Positions 41,566 to 51,829 are shown, counted from the first letter of the stretch. The stretch is 64,000 nucleotides of DNA from Sphaerisporangium sp. (GCA_025964675.1 JAOPYI010000134.1:1-64000), one strand, 5' to 3'. The notes: a model not told the origin generated them from the sequence alone. Numbers and translations: made by a program.

Positions 41566-42945
41566 GTGGCTGATGGCAGCGGCCCCTTCGACATCGTTGT
41601 CCTGGGCGGCGGTAGCGGCGGCTACGCCTGCGCCCTGCGAGCGGCCGAGCTAGGCAAGTCCGTCGCGCTGATCGAGAAGGACAAGATCGGCGGCACGTGC
41701 CTGCACCGGGGATGCATCCCCACCAAGGCGCTCCTGCACGCGGCGGAGGTCGCCGACGAGACGCGCGAGGCCACGACGGTCGGCGTCAAGGCCCGCTTCG
41801 AGGGCATCGAGATGAGCGGCGTCCACGCCTTCAAGGACAAGATCGTGAACCGCGCCTGGAAGGGCGTGCAGGGCCTGCTCAAGAGCAGGGGCGTCACGAT
41901 CTTCGAGGGCGAGGGCCGGCTGGCCGGGCCCAACCGCGTCATCGTGGGAGACCAGGCCGTTGACGGCCACAGCGTCGTGCTGGCGACCGGGTCGGTGCCC
42001 AAGTCCCTTCCCGGTCTCGACATCGACGGCGAGAGGGTCATCACCAGCGACCACGCGCTGAAGCTCGACCGCGTCCCGTCCTCGGTGATCGTCCTCGGCG
42101 GCGGCGTCATCGGGGTCGAGTTCGCCTCGGTCTGGAAGTCCTTCGGCTCCGAGGTCACGATCATCGAGGCCCTGCCTCACCTGCTCCCGCTCGAGGAGGA
42201 GTCCAGCTCCAAGCTCCTCGAGCGCGCCTTCCGCCGTCGCGGCATCAAGTACGAGCTGGGCACGCGCTTCGAGAGCGTCAAGACCACCGACACCGGTGTC
42301 GTCGTGACCCTCGAGGGCGGCAAGACCTTCGACGCCGAGCTGCTCCTCGTGGCCGTGGGCCGCGGCGCCGTCGCCTCCGGCATGGGCTTCGAGGAGGCCG
42401 GCATCGCCATCGAGCGCGGCACCGTCGTCGTCGACGAGTTCTGCCAGACGAGCGTGCCGGGCGTCTACGCGGTCGGCGACCTGATCCCGACCCTCCAGCT
42501 GGCCCATGCCGGCTTCGCCGAGGGCATCCTGGTCGCCGAGCACATCGCGGGGCTCTCGCCCGTCCCGATCGACTACGCCGGGGTGCCCCGCATCACCTAC
42601 TCCGACCCCGAAGTCGCCTCGGTCGGCATCACGTCGGCCGTCGCCAAGGAGCGCGGCTACGAGATCACCGAGCTGGTCTACGACCTCGGCGGCAACCCGA
42701 AGAGCCAGATCCTGGGCACGCAGGGCGCCGTCAAGATCATCGCTCAGAAGGACGGCCCTGTGCTCGGGGTCCACATGGTGGGCAAGCGCATGGGCGAGCT
42801 CGTCACCGAGGGCCAGCTCATCTACAACTGGGAGGCCCTGCCTTCCGAGGTGGCCCAGCTCGTCCACGCGCACCCGACCCAGTCCGAGGCTGTCGGTGAG
42901 GCGATGCTCGCCCTGGCCGGCAAGCCCCTGCACGTACACAACTAA
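41566..42945 (+). CDS. lpdA: Dihydrolipoyl dehydrogenase (E3)
   Basis: A 459-aa FAD flavoprotein disulfide reductase, which re-oxidises dihydrolipoamide on E2 with NAD+. FAD Rossmann motif [20 protein letters not shown], redox-active disulfide in [19 protein letters not shown] motif [16 protein letters not shown], and the C-terminal [14 protein letters not shown] histidine-glutamate pair supplied to the partner subunit are all visible. Shine-Dalgarno AAGGAG lies before GTG 41566. It is 31 bp upstream of sucB. Confidence 0.96.
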   Translation: MADGSGPFDIVVLGGGSGGYACALRAAELGKSVALIEKDKIGGTCLHRGCIPTKALLHAAEVADETREATTVGVKARFEGIEMSGVHAFKDKIVNRAWKGVQGLLKSRGVTIFEGEGRLAGPNRVIVGDQAVDGHSVVLATGSVPKSLPGLDIDGERVITSDHALKLDRVPSSVIVLGGGVIGVEFASVWKSFGSEVTIIEALPHLLPLEEESSSKLLERAFRRRGIKYELGTRFESVKTTDTGVVVTLEGGKTFDAELLLVAVGRGAVASGMGFEEAGIAIERGTVVVDEFCQTSVPGVYAVGDLIPTLQLAHAGFAEGILVAEHIAGLSPVPIDYAGVPRITYSDPEVASVGITSAVAKERGYEITELVYDLGGNPKSQILGTQGAVKIIAQKDGPVLGVHMVGKRMGELVTEGQLIYNWEALPSEVAQLVHAHPTQSEAVGEAMLALAGKPLHVHN

Positions 42946-42976
42946 GCCCTCATCAGGAAACGCGAGAGAAGACACC

Positions 42977-44437
42977 ATGCCGGTTTCCGTAACCATGCCC
43001 CAGCTCGGCGAGAGCGTGACCGAGGGCACCGTCACCCGCTGGTTGAAGAAGGAGGGCGACCACGTCGAGACAGACGAGCCGTTGCTCGAAGTCTCCACCG
43101 ACAAGGTCGACACCGAGATCCCCTCCCCGTCGGCGGGCGTTCTCACCAAGATCGTCGTCGCCGAGGACGAGACCGTCGAGGTCGGCGCCGAGCTCGCCGT
43201 CATCGACCAGAACGGCTCCTCTGGTGGGGCCGCCGCTCCCGCGCAGGCCGAGCCCGAGGCCCAGGCCGAGCCGGAGCCCGTGCCTGAGCCCGCTCCCGCG
43301 CCGCAGCCCGAGCCGGCCCCGGCTCCCGCTCCCGCCCCGGCGTCCTCGATCCCGCAGCCGCCGGCGCCGCAGCACGCCCGCCCGCAGCAGGCCCAGGCCC
43401 CCGCGACCTCGGCACCGTCGCCGATCGCGCCTTCCACCTCCACCTCCAACGGCGAGAGCCCGTACGTCACGCCGCTGGTCCGCAAGCTCGCCGGCGAGCA
43501 CGGTGTCGACCTCGACTCGCTGAGCGGCACCGGCGTCGGCGGCCGCATCCGCAAGCAGGACGTCCTCGAGGCGGCCAGGGCGCAGCGCGAGCAAGCGGCG
43601 CAGGCGCAGGCCCAGGCGGCGCAGGCGCAGGCCGCCCCGGCGCAGCCGGCTCAGCAGGCTCCCGCGGCGCAGGCCGCGGCACCCGCTCCCGAGCCGGTCC
43701 AGGCCGACACCACCCTGCGCGGTCGCACCGAGAAGATGTCGCGGATGCGGCAGACCATCGCCAAGCGCACGATGGAGTCGCTGCAGTCCTCCGCGCAGCT
43801 CACCTCGGTCGTCGAGGTCGACGTCACCAAGATCGCGCGGCTCCGTGACAGGGCCAAGGCCGACTTCCAGCGCCGCGAGGGCGTGAAGCTCAGCTTCATG
43901 CCGTTCTTCGCGCTGGCGACGGTCGAGGCGCTCAAGCAGCACCCCAAGCTCAACGCGGTGATCAACAGCGAGACCAACGAGGTCACCTACTTCGACCACG
44001 AGCACCTGGCCTTCGCCGTCGACGCCGAGCGCGGCCTCGCCTCCGCGGTCATCAAGGACGCCGGTGACCTCAACATCGCCGGTCTCTCCCGCAAGATCGC
44101 CGACCTGGCCGAGCGCACCCGCACCAACAAGGTCAGCCCGGACGAGCTGTCCGGCGGCACGTTCACGCTGACCAACACCGGCAGCCGCGGCGCGTTGTTC
44201 GACACGCCGATCATCAACCAGCCGCAGGTCGCGATCCTCGGCACCGGTGTGGTCGTCAAGCGCCCGGTCGTGCTCGACACGCCGGACGGCGAGGTCATCG
44301 CGGTCCGCTCGATGGTGTACCTCGCGCTGACCTACGACCACCGCCTGGTCGACGGCGCCGACGCCGCCCGCTTCCTGACGACGATCAAGCGTCGCCTGGA
44401 GGAAGGCCGCTTCGAGAACCAGCTCGGCCTCGGCTGA
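42977..44437 (+). CDS. sucB: 2-oxoacid dehydrogenase dihydrolipoyl acyltransferase (E2), 2-oxoglutarate type
   Basis: A 486-aa E2. The N-terminal lipoyl domain has the modified lysine in [11 protein letters not shown] (about residue 43). A long Pro/Ala/Glu-rich linker (about residues 80-155) leads to a peripheral-subunit-binding domain ([20 protein letters not shown]), a second Ala/Gln-rich linker, and the catalytic domain ending in [14 protein letters not shown], with the active-site histidine. M. tuberculosis DlaT is its positional match and serves both pyruvate and 2-oxoglutarate complexes, so substrate range is open. lipB/lipA, which install the lipoyl group, lie 2 kb downstream. Confidence 0.92.
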   Translation: MPVSVTMPQLGESVTEGTVTRWLKKEGDHVETDEPLLEVSTDKVDTEIPSPSAGVLTKIVVAEDETVEVGAELAVIDQNGSSGGAAAPAQAEPEAQAEPEPVPEPAPAPQPEPAPAPAPAPASSIPQPPAPQHARPQQAQAPATSAPSPIAPSTSTSNGESPYVTPLVRKLAGEHGVDLDSLSGTGVGGRIRKQDVLEAARAQREQAAQAQAQAAQAQAAPAQPAQQAPAAQAAAPAPEPVQADTTLRGRTEKMSRMRQTIAKRTMESLQSSAQLTSVVEVDVTKIARLRDRAKADFQRREGVKLSFMPFFALATVEALKQHPKLNAVINSETNEVTYFDHEHLAFAVDAERGLASAVIKDAGDLNIAGLSRKIADLAERTRTNKVSPDELSGGTFTLTNTGSRGALFDTPIINQPQVAILGTGVVVKRPVVLDTPDGEVIAVRSMVYLALTYDHRLVDGADAARFLTTIKRRLEEGRFENQLGLG

Positions 44438-44570
44438 CACGCGAGCCCGGCGGGCCCCGCCTTACACTGCGAGGCGGCGGGGTCCGGCGGAGCGCGTTCT
44501 CTCCTGTCCCGAGGCCGATGGCCCTCTGACACGCGAGGACGCCTGGCGCGGTCCCATCAGGGCCCCGGCA

Positions 44571-44576
44571 TAGGCT
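44571..44576 (+). promoter_or_regulatory. -10 box TAGGCT, leaderless start of the epimerase-like gene
   Basis: TAGGCT is followed by 6 nt and the ATG at 44583. Confidence 0.55.
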
Positions 44577-44582
44577 GATCGC

Positions 44583-45512
44583 ATGGCAGTGGTCGTCACC
44601 GGCTCGTCCGGGCTTCTCGGTTCGGCCCTCGTTCGCGCCCTGCGCGACGAGGGCCGTCCTGTCGTCAGACTCGTCCGCCGCACGCCGGAGGGGCCGGACG
44701 AGGCGTTCTGGGATCCGCGCGCGGGAGTCCTCGACCCCTCGGTGCTGGAGGGCGCGGAGGCCGTCGTCCACCTCGCCGGGGCAGGCATCGCCGACAGGCG
44801 CTGGACCGACGACTACCGGCGCGAGCTCGTGGACAGCCGCGTCGACGGCACGCGCACCCTGGCCACCACGATCGCCGGGCTGGAGCGCAAGCCCGGCGTC
44901 CTGCTGTCGGGGTCCGCGATCGGCGTCTACGGCGACACCGGCCAGCATCCCGTGGAGGAGTCCTGGGAGCCTCCCGTACGGCCGCGCGGCCAGAGCGGCA
45001 CGCCCGCTCACGGGCAGTGGCTCGCCGACCTGGTCCTGGCCTGGGAGGCCGAGACCGCGCCCGCCGAGGAGGCCGGCGTCCGGGTCGTACGGCTGCGGAC
45101 CGGCCACGTCCTCACGAGCGAGGGCGGTTTCCTTGGCAAGATGCTGCCGGTGTTCAGGCTGGGCCTCGGCGCTCCTCTCGGGTCCGGGCGGCAGTACACC
45201 TCGTGGATCTCCATGCCCGATTGGCTCGGCGCGGTCGCCCACATCCTGCGGGAGCCGGAGGTGTCCGGGCCGGTCAACCTGACGGCCCCCACACCGGTGA
45301 CCAACGCGGAGTTCACCAAGGCCCTTGGCCACGCCCTGCGGCGCCCGACGATGCCGATATCGGTGCCCGGCTTCGCCCTGCGGGCCGCGCTCGGCGACCT
45401 GGCGGACGAGGGCGTGCTCATCGGCCAGCGGGTGCTGCCCCGCCGCCTGCTGGAGATGGGGTACCGGTTCAGGCATCCGCGCCTCGACGACGCACTGGCC
45501 GCCATACTCTAG
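44583..45512 (+). CDS. TIGR01777-family NAD(P)-dependent epimerase-like protein (SDR39U1/YfcH)
   Basis: A 309-aa extended short-chain dehydrogenase-like protein. It begins MAVVVTGSSGLLGSALVRAL (Rossmann glycine motif) and has VVHLAGAGIADRRWTDDYRR, then LLSGSAIGVYGDTGQHPVEE, and a C-terminal domain ending LLEMGYRFRHPRLDDALAAI. Family members occur near lipB or Clp genes; activity is unproven. Equivalent by position to M. tuberculosis Rv2216. Leaderless promoter upstream. Confidence 0.85.
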   Translation: MAVVVTGSSGLLGSALVRALRDEGRPVVRLVRRTPEGPDEAFWDPRAGVLDPSVLEGAEAVVHLAGAGIADRRWTDDYRRELVDSRVDGTRTLATTIAGLERKPGVLLSGSAIGVYGDTGQHPVEESWEPPVRPRGQSGTPAHGQWLADLVLAWEAETAPAEEAGVRVVRLRTGHVLTSEGGFLGKMLPVFRLGLGAPLGSGRQYTSWISMPDWLGAVAHILREPEVSGPVNLTAPTPVTNAEFTKALGHALRRPTMPISVPGFALRAALGDLADEGVLIGQRVLPRRLLEMGYRFRHPRLDDALAAIL

Positions 45513-45608
45513 GGTGCCGTTCCGGTGAAATGGGAGGGGAAGCCGCGACTCGGCCATGTGGCCCTCGACGCCGGGCCCACTCCCCCCGAAGAGGCAGCAG
45601 GAGAGACC

Positions 45609-46346
45609 ATGACAAGGCTCGGCCAGTCCCACATTCTCGCCATCGGCGGCGGTTCGTTCCGTCAGACCCCTCGCCACGGCTTCATCGAGGCGTCGGGGCT
45701 GCTCCGCTACGCGCTCGACCTGACCGGGCAGGACCGGCCCAAGCTGGGCCTGCTCGCCACCGCGACCGGTGACGACGCCGACTGGCTGCTCAAGATGTAC
45801 GGCGCATTCCACTCGTGGGACGTCGAGGTGAGCCATCTCACGGTCTTCCCGATGCCCAACGTCGAGAGCCCCCGCGACTGGATGCTCGAGCAGGACATGA
45901 TCTACGTCAGCGGTGGGAGCGTCGCCAACCTGGCGGCCCTGTGGCGGGTGCACGGGCTCGACGAGGCGTTCGACGAGGCCTGGCGTGCCGGTGTCGTGCT
46001 GTCGGGTCAGAGCGCCGGAGCGCTGTGCTGGCATGTCGGCGGCAACACCGACTCGTTCGGCCCCACTCTGCGCCCTTGGGCCGAGGGCCTCGGCCTCCTG
46101 CCGTACTCCTGTGGCGTCCACTACAACTCAGACCCGCAGCGCCGCATCATGCTGCACGAGTCGGTCGCCTCGGGCGAGCTGCCGGAGGGCTACGCCGCCG
46201 ACGAGGGCGTGGGCCTGCACTACGTGGGGCGCGAGTTCATCCAGGCCGTCACGGTCGACCCCGGCGGGTACGCCTACAAGATCGAGCGTGACGACGACGG
46301 GCGCGTCAAGGAGTTCCGGATCGAACCCCGCCTGCTGACGACCTGA
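45609..46346 (+). CDS. Peptidase E-like serine peptidase (S51 family)
   Basis: A 245-aa serine hydrolase of the class I glutamine-amidotransferase-like fold. The nucleophile is Ser in VVLSGQSAGALCW; a histidine in GVHYNSDPQRR and acidic residues complete the likely triad. It begins MTRLGQSHILAIGGGSF. S51 enzymes cleave Asp-X dipeptides or cyanophycin. ATG 45609 has AGGAGAG upstream, better than the in-frame GTG 45525. It precedes lipB by 20 bp, though lipB has its own leaderless promoter. Confidence 0.82.
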   Translation: MTRLGQSHILAIGGGSFRQTPRHGFIEASGLLRYALDLTGQDRPKLGLLATATGDDADWLLKMYGAFHSWDVEVSHLTVFPMPNVESPRDWMLEQDMIYVSGGSVANLAALWRVHGLDEAFDEAWRAGVVLSGQSAGALCWHVGGNTDSFGPTLRPWAEGLGLLPYSCGVHYNSDPQRRIMLHESVASGELPEGYAADEGVGLHYVGREFIQAVTVDPGGYAYKIERDDDGRVKEFRIEPRLLTT

Positions 46347-46354
46347 CCTCGCGT

Positions 46355-46360
46355 TAGGCT
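46355..46360 (+). promoter_or_regulatory. -10 box TAGGCT, leaderless start of lipB
   Basis: TAGGCT is followed by 6 nt and the GTG at 46367. Confidence 0.55.
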
Positions 46361-46366
46361 GGCCCC

Positions 46367-47092
46367 GTGATTGAGCGCGCCAGGCACGAGAGCACCACGG
46401 GCGGCGGGGCCGGCAGGCTCGCGCTGGTCCGGCTCGGGGTCGACGTCCCATATGAGCAGGCGTGGGAGCTACAGCGCGAGGTCCACGCCCGCCGGGTCGC
46501 CGGTGTGATCCCCGACACGTGCCTCATGCTCGAGCACGCCCCTGTCTACACCGCGGGCAAGCGCACCCGGCCGGAGGAGCGGCCGGTCGACGGCACTCCC
46601 GTCATCGACGTCGACCGGGGCGGCAAGATCACCTGGCACGGTCCCGGCCAGCTCGTCGGCTACCCGATCGTCAGGCTGACCGAGGCGCTCGACGTGATCA
46701 ATTACGTCCGCCTGCTGGAGGAGTCGCTGATCAAGGTGTGCGCCGACTTCGGCGTGTTCGCGGGCCGGGTCGCGGAACGCAGCGGCGTCTGGGTCGCGGG
46801 CGACCCGGCGAGCGGCCTTCCCGACCGCAAGCTGGGCGCGATCGGCATCCGCGTGGCCAGGGGGGTCACGATGCACGGCTACGCGCTCAACTGCGCCAAC
46901 GACCCGAGCTGGTTCAACCGCATCATCCCGTGCGGCATCAGCGACGCGGGGGTGACCTCGCTGTCCGCCGAGACCGGGCGGCGGATCACCGTCGACGAGG
47001 TCCTCCCCTTCGCCGAGAAGCGCCTCGTCGAGGCATTGGGCGTCGAAGGCGTCGACGTCCAGGAGGAAGACCTCATCTCCGGCCGCATCTGA
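46367..47092 (+). CDS. lipB: Octanoyltransferase
   Basis: Moves octanoate from octanoyl-ACP to the lipoyl domain of E2 subunits. 241 aa; it carries [12 protein letters not shown], the [20 protein letters not shown] signature with its catalytic lysine-histidine environment, and the catalytic cysteine in [15 protein letters not shown]. The octanoyl group is turned into lipoyl by LipA, encoded 107 bp downstream. Start GTG 46367 is supported by the -10 box spacing. Confidence 0.95.
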   Translation: MIERARHESTTGGGAGRLALVRLGVDVPYEQAWELQREVHARRVAGVIPDTCLMLEHAPVYTAGKRTRPEERPVDGTPVIDVDRGGKITWHGPGQLVGYPIVRLTEALDVINYVRLLEESLIKVCADFGVFAGRVAERSGVWVAGDPASGLPDRKLGAIGIRVARGVTMHGYALNCANDPSWFNRIIPCGISDAGVTSLSAETGRRITVDEVLPFAEKRLVEALGVEGVDVQEEDLISGRI

Positions 47093-47186
47093 CCGCCGTC
47101 CGGCCTCTTGCCCGGCGCGTCCGGCCGCCGATGAGGCGTGGCCGGACGGGAGGATCCCGGCGTCCGGGTCAGCGGGCGCGGAGACG

Positions 47187-47192
47187 TAAGCT
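47187..47192 (+). promoter_or_regulatory. -10 box TAAGCT, leaderless start of lipA
   Basis: TAAGCT is followed by 7 nt and the GTG at 47200. Confidence 0.55.
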
Positions 47193-47199
47193 TGAACGC

Positions 47200-48129
47200 G
47201 TGACCGTTGCTCCTGAAGGCCGAAAGCTCCTCCGCCTGGAGGTGCGCAACAGCCAGACCCCCATTGAGCGCAAGCCCCCGTGGATCAAGACCAGGCTCAG
47301 GAACGGGCCGAACTTCAACGAGATCAGATCGCTCGTGAAGGAGCAGGGCCTGCACACGGTCTGCCAGGAGGCCGGCTGTCCCAACATCTCCGAGTGCTGG
47401 GAGGACCGCGAGGCCACCTTCCTCATCGGAGGCGACCAGTGCACCCGGCGCTGCGACTTCTGCCAGATCGACACCGGCAAGCCCGCCGACTACGACAAGG
47501 ACGAGCCGCGCAGGGTCGCGGAGTCGGTCGTGCAGATGGGCCTGCACTACGCCACCGTCACCGGCGTCGCCCGTGACGACCTGCCCGACGGCGGCTCCTG
47601 GCTCTACGCCGAGACCGCGCGGCAGATCCACGCGATGGTCCCCGGCTGCGGCGTCGAGCTGCTGGTGCCCGACTTCAACGGCCACCGCGACCAGCTCGAA
47701 GAGGTCTTCTCCAGCCGTCCCGAGGTGTTCGGGCACAACATCGAGACCGTGCCGCGCATCTTCAAGCGCATCCGCCCCGCCTTCCGCTACGACCGTTCCC
47801 TCCAGGTCATCACGATGGCGCGCGAGGCCGGGCTGGTCACCAAGTCCAACCTCATCCTCGGCATGGGCGAGGAGCGCGAGGAGATCGTCCAGGCGATGCG
47901 CGACCTGCACGACGCCGGATGCGACCTGCTCACCATCACCCAGTACCTCCGCCCGACCCCGCGGCACCACCCCGTGGACCGCTGGGTCAAGCCCGAGGAG
48001 TTCGTCGAGCTCCAGCGGGAAGCCGAGGGGATCGGCTTCGCCGGGGTCATGTCTGGCCCGCTGGTCCGGTCGTCCTACCGCGCCGGCCGCCTCTACCGGC
48101 AGGCGGTCGAGGCCCGGCAGACGGCCTGA
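47200..48129 (+). CDS. lipA: Lipoyl synthase (radical SAM)
   Basis: Inserts two sulfurs into the octanoyl chain on E2. The 309-aa protein holds the auxiliary cluster cysteines ([12 protein letters not shown]), the radical-SAM CxxxCxxC in [16 protein letters not shown], and the terminal [10 protein letters not shown] serine motif that ligates the auxiliary cluster. GTG 47200 is chosen because homology starts there and a leaderless promoter precedes it; the same frame is open further upstream. Confidence 0.95.
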   Translation: MTVAPEGRKLLRLEVRNSQTPIERKPPWIKTRLRNGPNFNEIRSLVKEQGLHTVCQEAGCPNISECWEDREATFLIGGDQCTRRCDFCQIDTGKPADYDKDEPRRVAESVVQMGLHYATVTGVARDDLPDGGSWLYAETARQIHAMVPGCGVELLVPDFNGHRDQLEEVFSSRPEVFGHNIETVPRIFKRIRPAFRYDRSLQVITMAREAGLVTKSNLILGMGEEREEIVQAMRDLHDAGCDLLTITQYLRPTPRHHPVDRWVKPEEFVELQREAEGIGFAGVMSGPLVRSSYRAGRLYRQAVEARQTA

Positions 48130-48286
48130 CGCGCCCCCCGGAGCCGGCCTTCCAGAAGTGAACGGAAGCCTGGCTCCCAGACCAAATCGGGACAGAGCGT
48201 GGCCGACCGGCGACTCCCGGCAATGCATACGGTCACGGTCTGACCCGTCTTCAGGTCACGTTTTCCTTTCTTCAGCCCAGCATTTG

Positions 48287-48292
48287 TATCCT
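48287..48292 (+). promoter_or_regulatory. -10 box TATCCT, leaderless start of the DUF4191 gene
   Basis: TATCCT is followed by 6 nt and the ATG at 48299. Confidence 0.55.
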
Positions 48293-48298
48293 TTAACC

Positions 48299-48979
48299 AT
48301 GGCGAACAAGCCCGCAGACCCAGAGCGCCCGGGGCGCATCAAGCAGCTCCGGATGATCGCTCAGATCATCAAGAAGGCCAACCCCAAGGGGATGCCGATC
48401 GTCTACGCGTCGGCGCTCGCCACGGTGGCCGTTTTCGTCGTCCTCGGGCTCGTGACGGGCCTGGTGTGGCAGCTGATCATCCTCGGCGTCATGTTCGGGG
48501 TGACGGTCGGCATGGTGATCTTCGGGCAGCTCGCGCAGAGAGCCCAGTACTCCATGCTCGACGGGCAGCCCGGCGCCGCCGCGGCGATCCTGCAGAGCAT
48601 GCGCGGCAACTGGCAGGTGACCCCGGCTGTCGCGGTCACCCGAGACCAGGATGTCGTGCACAGGGCGGTGGGCTTCCCAGGCGTCGTCCTCGTGTCGGAG
48701 GGCCCAGGCGCCCGGGTGCAGAAGATGCTGGTGGCCGAGAAGAAGCGCGTGCAGCGGGTCGCCATCGACGTCCCGGTGTACGACATCCAGTGCGGCGAGG
48801 GCGAGGGCCAGGTGCCCATGAAGAAGCTCCAGCGCCACCTGATGAAGCTTCCCCGCAACCTCAAGAAGGAAGCGGTCTCGGAGATCAACTACCGGCTCAA
48901 GGCGCTGCCGCAGACGCTGCCCATGCCGAAGGGCCCGATGCCGAAGGGCGCGCGCATGCCCCGCGGCAAGATGCGGTGA
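48299..48979 (+). CDS. DUF4191 membrane protein
   Basis: A 226-aa protein of the actinobacterial DUF4191 family (M. tuberculosis Rv2219 position). A basic N-terminus precedes two close membrane spans (ALATVAVFVVLGLVTGLVWQ and LIILGVMFGVTVGMVIFGQ). A soluble domain follows with QYSMLDGQPGAAAAILQSM and a very basic Lys/Met/Pro tail. No function is assigned. Its stop shares one base with the start of the methyltransferase gene (TGATG). Confidence 0.85.
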   Translation: MANKPADPERPGRIKQLRMIAQIIKKANPKGMPIVYASALATVAVFVVLGLVTGLVWQLIILGVMFGVTVGMVIFGQLAQRAQYSMLDGQPGAAAAILQSMRGNWQVTPAVAVTRDQDVVHRAVGFPGVVLVSEGPGARVQKMLVAEKKRVQRVAIDVPVYDIQCGEGEGQVPMKKLQRHLMKLPRNLKKEAVSEINYRLKALPQTLPMPKGPMPKGARMPRGKMR

Positions 48980-49779
48980 TGTCGGGTTCCTCCGGAGTCT
49001 CCCGGCGGGCGGTCGCCGACGGCCCGACCGTACGGGCCAACCGCCTCTGGTGGGACTCCGAGGCCGACGACTACCAGGCCGAGCACGGCGGCTTCCTGCG
49101 CGACGCGGGCTTCGTCTGGTGCCCCGAGGGGCTGGACGAGGCGGACGCCCGCCTGCTCGGCGACGTGCGCGGCAGGCGGGTGCTCGAGATCGGCTGCGGG
49201 GCCGGGCAGTGCGGCCGGTGGCTGACCGGCCAGGGGGCCGACGTGGCCGCGTTCGATCTCTCCCACCGCCAGCTCCAGCACTCCCGGCGCATCGACGAGG
49301 ACCTCGGCACCCGGCTGCCCGTCGTCCAGGCGGACGCCGGCCGCATCCCGTTCGCGGACGCGTCGTTCGACCTGGCGTGCTCGGCGTTCGGCGCGCTGCC
49401 GTTCGTGGCCGACGCCCGCGCCGTGCTGGCCGAGACCCGCAGGGTGCTGCGGCCCGGGGGCCGCTTCGTCTTCTCGGTCAGCCATCCGATCCGCTGGGCG
49501 TTCCCCGACGATCCCGGTCCGCGCGGCCTGACCGCCGACCGCTCCTATTTCGACCGCTCGCCGTACGTCGAGCAGGACGAGGACGGCGAGCCGTCGTACG
49601 TCGAGCACCACCGCACGCTGGGCGACTGGGTGGGGGACGTCGTGGCGGCCGGCCTGACGCTCACGGCGCTGGTGGAGCCGGAGTGGCCCGCCGGCCACGA
49701 CCGCGCGTGGGGGGGCTGGAGCCCGCTCCGGGGCAGCCGCCTTCCCGGTACGGCGATCTTCACCTGCGTGAGGAGCTAA
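48979..49779 (+). CDS. Class I SAM-dependent methyltransferase
   Basis: A 266-aa Rossmann methyltransferase. SAM motif I is VLEIGCGAGQCGRWL, motif II includes VAAFDLSHRQLQ, and PFADASFDLACSAFGALPFV lies at the motif IV position. RVLRPGGRFVFSVSHPIRW follows. An N-terminal WWDSEADDYQAEHGGFL helps bind SAM. Substrate unknown. Translationally coupled to DUF4191; its 3' end overlaps the convergent RDD gene by 4 bp. Confidence 0.85.
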   Translation: MSGSSGVSRRAVADGPTVRANRLWWDSEADDYQAEHGGFLRDAGFVWCPEGLDEADARLLGDVRGRRVLEIGCGAGQCGRWLTGQGADVAAFDLSHRQLQHSRRIDEDLGTRLPVVQADAGRIPFADASFDLACSAFGALPFVADARAVLAETRRVLRPGGRFVFSVSHPIRWAFPDDPGPRGLTADRSYFDRSPYVEQDEDGEPSYVEHHRTLGDWVGDVVAAGLTLTALVEPEWPAGHDRAWGGWSPLRGSRLPGTAIFTCVRS

Positions 49780-50234
49780 CTCCGGACGACGACGGTGCCG
49801 GCGGCCCGGTCGTGGAGGCCTCGCTGGTCGCGATCCCAGATCAGGGCGGGCACGGCCAGGCAGAGCAGCAGGGTGCGCAGGAGCACCGAGCCGAACGGCG
49901 GTCGGCCGCCGTCGAGCGAGGCCACCCGGATGCCGAACAGCCTCATCCCGAACGTCATGCCGAGGGTGCCGACGAGCGCGACGTACTCCAGGGCGAAGAC
50001 CCCGAGGCCGACCCAGCCGGAGCTGCGAGGGTCGGCCTGAAGCACGCCACGCGCGATGGCCCAGGTGCAGATGAGCCAGTCGACGGTGATGGCGCCGAGG
50101 CGCCTGCCGAACCCCGAGACCGACCCGGCGCCGTCCTTCGGAAGGCCCAGCCGCTCGCCCGGAAAACCGAGGTCGACACCAGCGGCGCGGGTCCCGCTGA
50201 TCCACGTCTGGGTCCATCTCGGTTGCTTGCTCAT
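49776..50234 (-). CDS. RDD-family membrane protein
   Basis: A 152-aa protein with the RDD domain: FGRRLGAITVDWLICTWAIA is the first span with its Arg-Asp pattern, GTLGMTFGMRLFGIRV the central segment, and RGLHDRAAGTVVVRS the end. Such proteins are often transporters or regulators of ion balance; the role here is unknown. ATG 50234 is set by the leaderless promoter TATCTT. Positionally equal to Rv2219A. Confidence 0.82.
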   Translation of the reverse strand: MSKQPRWTQTWISGTRAAGVDLGFPGERLGLPKDGAGSVSGFGRRLGAITVDWLICTWAIARGVLQADPRSSGWVGLGVFALEYVALVGTLGMTFGMRLFGIRVASLDGGRPPFGSVLLRTLLLCLAVPALIWDRDQRGLHDRAAGTVVVRS

Positions 50235-50240
50235 GCAGGT

Positions 50241-50246
50241 AAGATA
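50241..50246 (-). promoter_or_regulatory. -10 box TATCTT, leaderless start of the RDD gene
   Basis: On the minus strand, TATCTT is followed by 6 nt and the ATG at 50234. Confidence 0.55.
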
Positions 50247-50290
50247 TCCAGGAGCCGCTTTGGTCCATTCAGCGGTACACCCCCCTCCGC

Positions 50291-50328
50291 TTAACATGCG
50301 TGAAACAAACGAGACATGGCGCGGAAAC
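50291..50328 (+). promoter_or_regulatory. GlnR box in the glnA promoter
   Basis: Four half-sites spaced exactly by 6 nt: TTAAC-N6-GAAAC-N6-GACAT-N6-GAAAC. This is the a1-b1-a2-b2 arrangement of the actinobacterial nitrogen regulator GlnR (consensus gTnAC-N6-GaAAC). It ends 49 bp before the glnA ATG. GlnR normally activates glnA under nitrogen limitation. The third half-site deviates most. Confidence 0.8.
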
Positions 50329-50377
50329 GGCACAGGCCTACCTTCAAGTCTGCAAGCCCGTGCCCCTGGGAGGTTGG

Positions 50378-51802
50378 ATGTTCAGCTCCGCCGACGACGT
50401 CCTGAAGTTCATAAGGGACGAAGGGGTGCAGTTCGTCGATGTCAGGTTTACCGACCTGCCGGGCACGACGCACCACTTCACCTTCCCTGTGGAAAACTTC
50501 GGCGCCAGCGTCTTCACCGACGGTCTCATGTTCGATGGTTCCTCTATCCGAGGGTTCCAGGCCATTCACGAGTCGGACATGCTGCTGCTGCCCGACCCGT
50601 CGACGGCCGTGCTCGACCCGTTCCGTCAGCACAAGACGCTCATCATGAACTTCTTCGTGCACGACCCGCTGACCGGTGAGGCCTACAGCCGCGACCCGCG
50701 CAACGTCGCCCGCAAGGCTGAGGAGTACCTCAAGGGCACCGGCATCGCGGACACCGTATTCTTCGGCCCCGAGGCCGAGTTCTACATCTTCGACGATGTG
50801 CGCTTCGCGAGCAGCTCCAGCGAGGCCTACTACCACATCGACTCCATCGAGGGCGCCTGGAACACCGGCAAGGCCCAGGAGGGCGGCAACCTCGGGTACA
50901 AGCCCCGTTACAAGGGTGGCTACTTCCCGGTCCCGCCGATGGACCACTTCACCGACCTGCGCTCCGAGATGGTCCGCCGCCTGATCGACTCCGGCATCGA
51001 GACCGAGATGCAGCACCACGAGGTGGGCACCGCCGGCCAGGCCGAGATCGACTTCAGGTTCGGCACCCTGCTCAAGACCGCGGACAACCTGATGCTGTAC
51101 AAGTACATCATCAAGAACACCGCGGTGGAGTACGGCCACACGGTCACCTTCATGCCCAAGCCGCTCTTCGGGGACAACGGTTCCGGCATGCACTGCCACC
51201 AGTCGCTCTGGAAGGACGGCGAGCCGCTCTTCTACGACGAGGTGGGCTACGCAGGCCTGTCCGACATGGCGCGCTACTACATCGGGGGCCTGCTCAAGCA
51301 CGCGCCCGCGCTGCTGGCCTTCACCAACCCGACGGTGAACTCCTACCACCGCCTGGTGCCGGGGTACGAAGCGCCGGTCAACCTGGTCTATTCCCAGCGC
51401 AACCGCTCCGCCTGCATCCGGATCCCGATCACGGGGTCCAACCCCAAGGCCAAGCGCATCGAGTTCCGCGTGCCGGACCCGTCCTGCAACCCGTACTTCG
51501 CGTTCGCCGCGCAGCTCATGGCGGGCCTCGACGGCATCCGCAACAAGATCGAGCCGGCGCAGCCGGTCGACAAGGACCTGTACGAGCTTCCTCCCGAGGA
51601 GGCCGGTCAGGTTCCGCAGGTCCCGGGGTCGCTGCAGGAGGTCCTCATCGCCCTCGAGGCGGACCACGAGTTCCTTCTCGAAGGCGGCGTGTTCACGCCC
51701 GACCTGATCGAGACGTGGATCGCCTACAAGCGCGAGAACGAGATCGACCCGATCCGCCTCCGCCCCCACCCGCACGAGTTCGAGCTTTACTACGACGTGT
51801 GA
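50378..51802 (+). CDS. glnA: Glutamine synthetase type I (adenylylation-regulated)
   Basis: The 474-aa central ammonium-assimilating enzyme. It begins [20 protein letters not shown] and has the [15 protein letters not shown] and [20 protein letters not shown] active-site segments (metal and glutamate sites). The target tyrosine of adenylylation is in DLYELPPEE (residue ~402), so GlnE, encoded 6 kb downstream, can control it. ATG 50378 has GGGAGG upstream. The last eight codons plus stop are the left copy of the 28-bp repeat bounding a mobile element; the protein end HEFELYYDV is preserved. Confidence 0.97.
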   Translation: MFSSADDVLKFIRDEGVQFVDVRFTDLPGTTHHFTFPVENFGASVFTDGLMFDGSSIRGFQAIHESDMLLLPDPSTAVLDPFRQHKTLIMNFFVHDPLTGEAYSRDPRNVARKAEEYLKGTGIADTVFFGPEAEFYIFDDVRFASSSSEAYYHIDSIEGAWNTGKAQEGGNLGYKPRYKGGYFPVPPMDHFTDLRSEMVRRLIDSGIETEMQHHEVGTAGQAEIDFRFGTLLKTADNLMLYKYIIKNTAVEYGHTVTFMPKPLFGDNGSGMHCHQSLWKDGEPLFYDEVGYAGLSDMARYYIGGLLKHAPALLAFTNPTVNSYHRLVPGYEAPVNLVYSQRNRSACIRIPITGSNPKAKRIEFRVPDPSCNPYFAFAAQLMAGLDGIRNKIEPAQPVDKDLYELPPEEAGQVPQVPGSLQEVLIALEADHEFLLEGGVFTPDLIETWIAYKRENEIDPIRLRPHPHEFELYYDV

Positions 51803-51803
51803 T
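51776..51803 (+). repeat. Left attachment site (attL) inside glnA
   Basis: A 28-bp sequence starting GAGTTCGAGCTTTACTAC and ending at the T after the glnA TGA. It encodes the last eight residues EFELYYDV and the stop, and is identical to 54670-54697. The preceding and following bases differ between the copies. Confidence 0.88.
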
Positions 51804-51829
51804 GGTTCGCCGCGCGGTGACCTGCATGT

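Noticed and set aside
43230-43440. CRISPR-like or tandem repeat array
   Set aside because: The repeated CCCGAGCC/GCTCCCGC pattern is the codon structure of the Pro/Ala/Glu-rich linker of the E2 protein, without regular spacers.
51776-51803. tRNA gene as integration target
   Set aside because: The repeat has no tRNA fold or acceptor end; it is the coding end of glnA.
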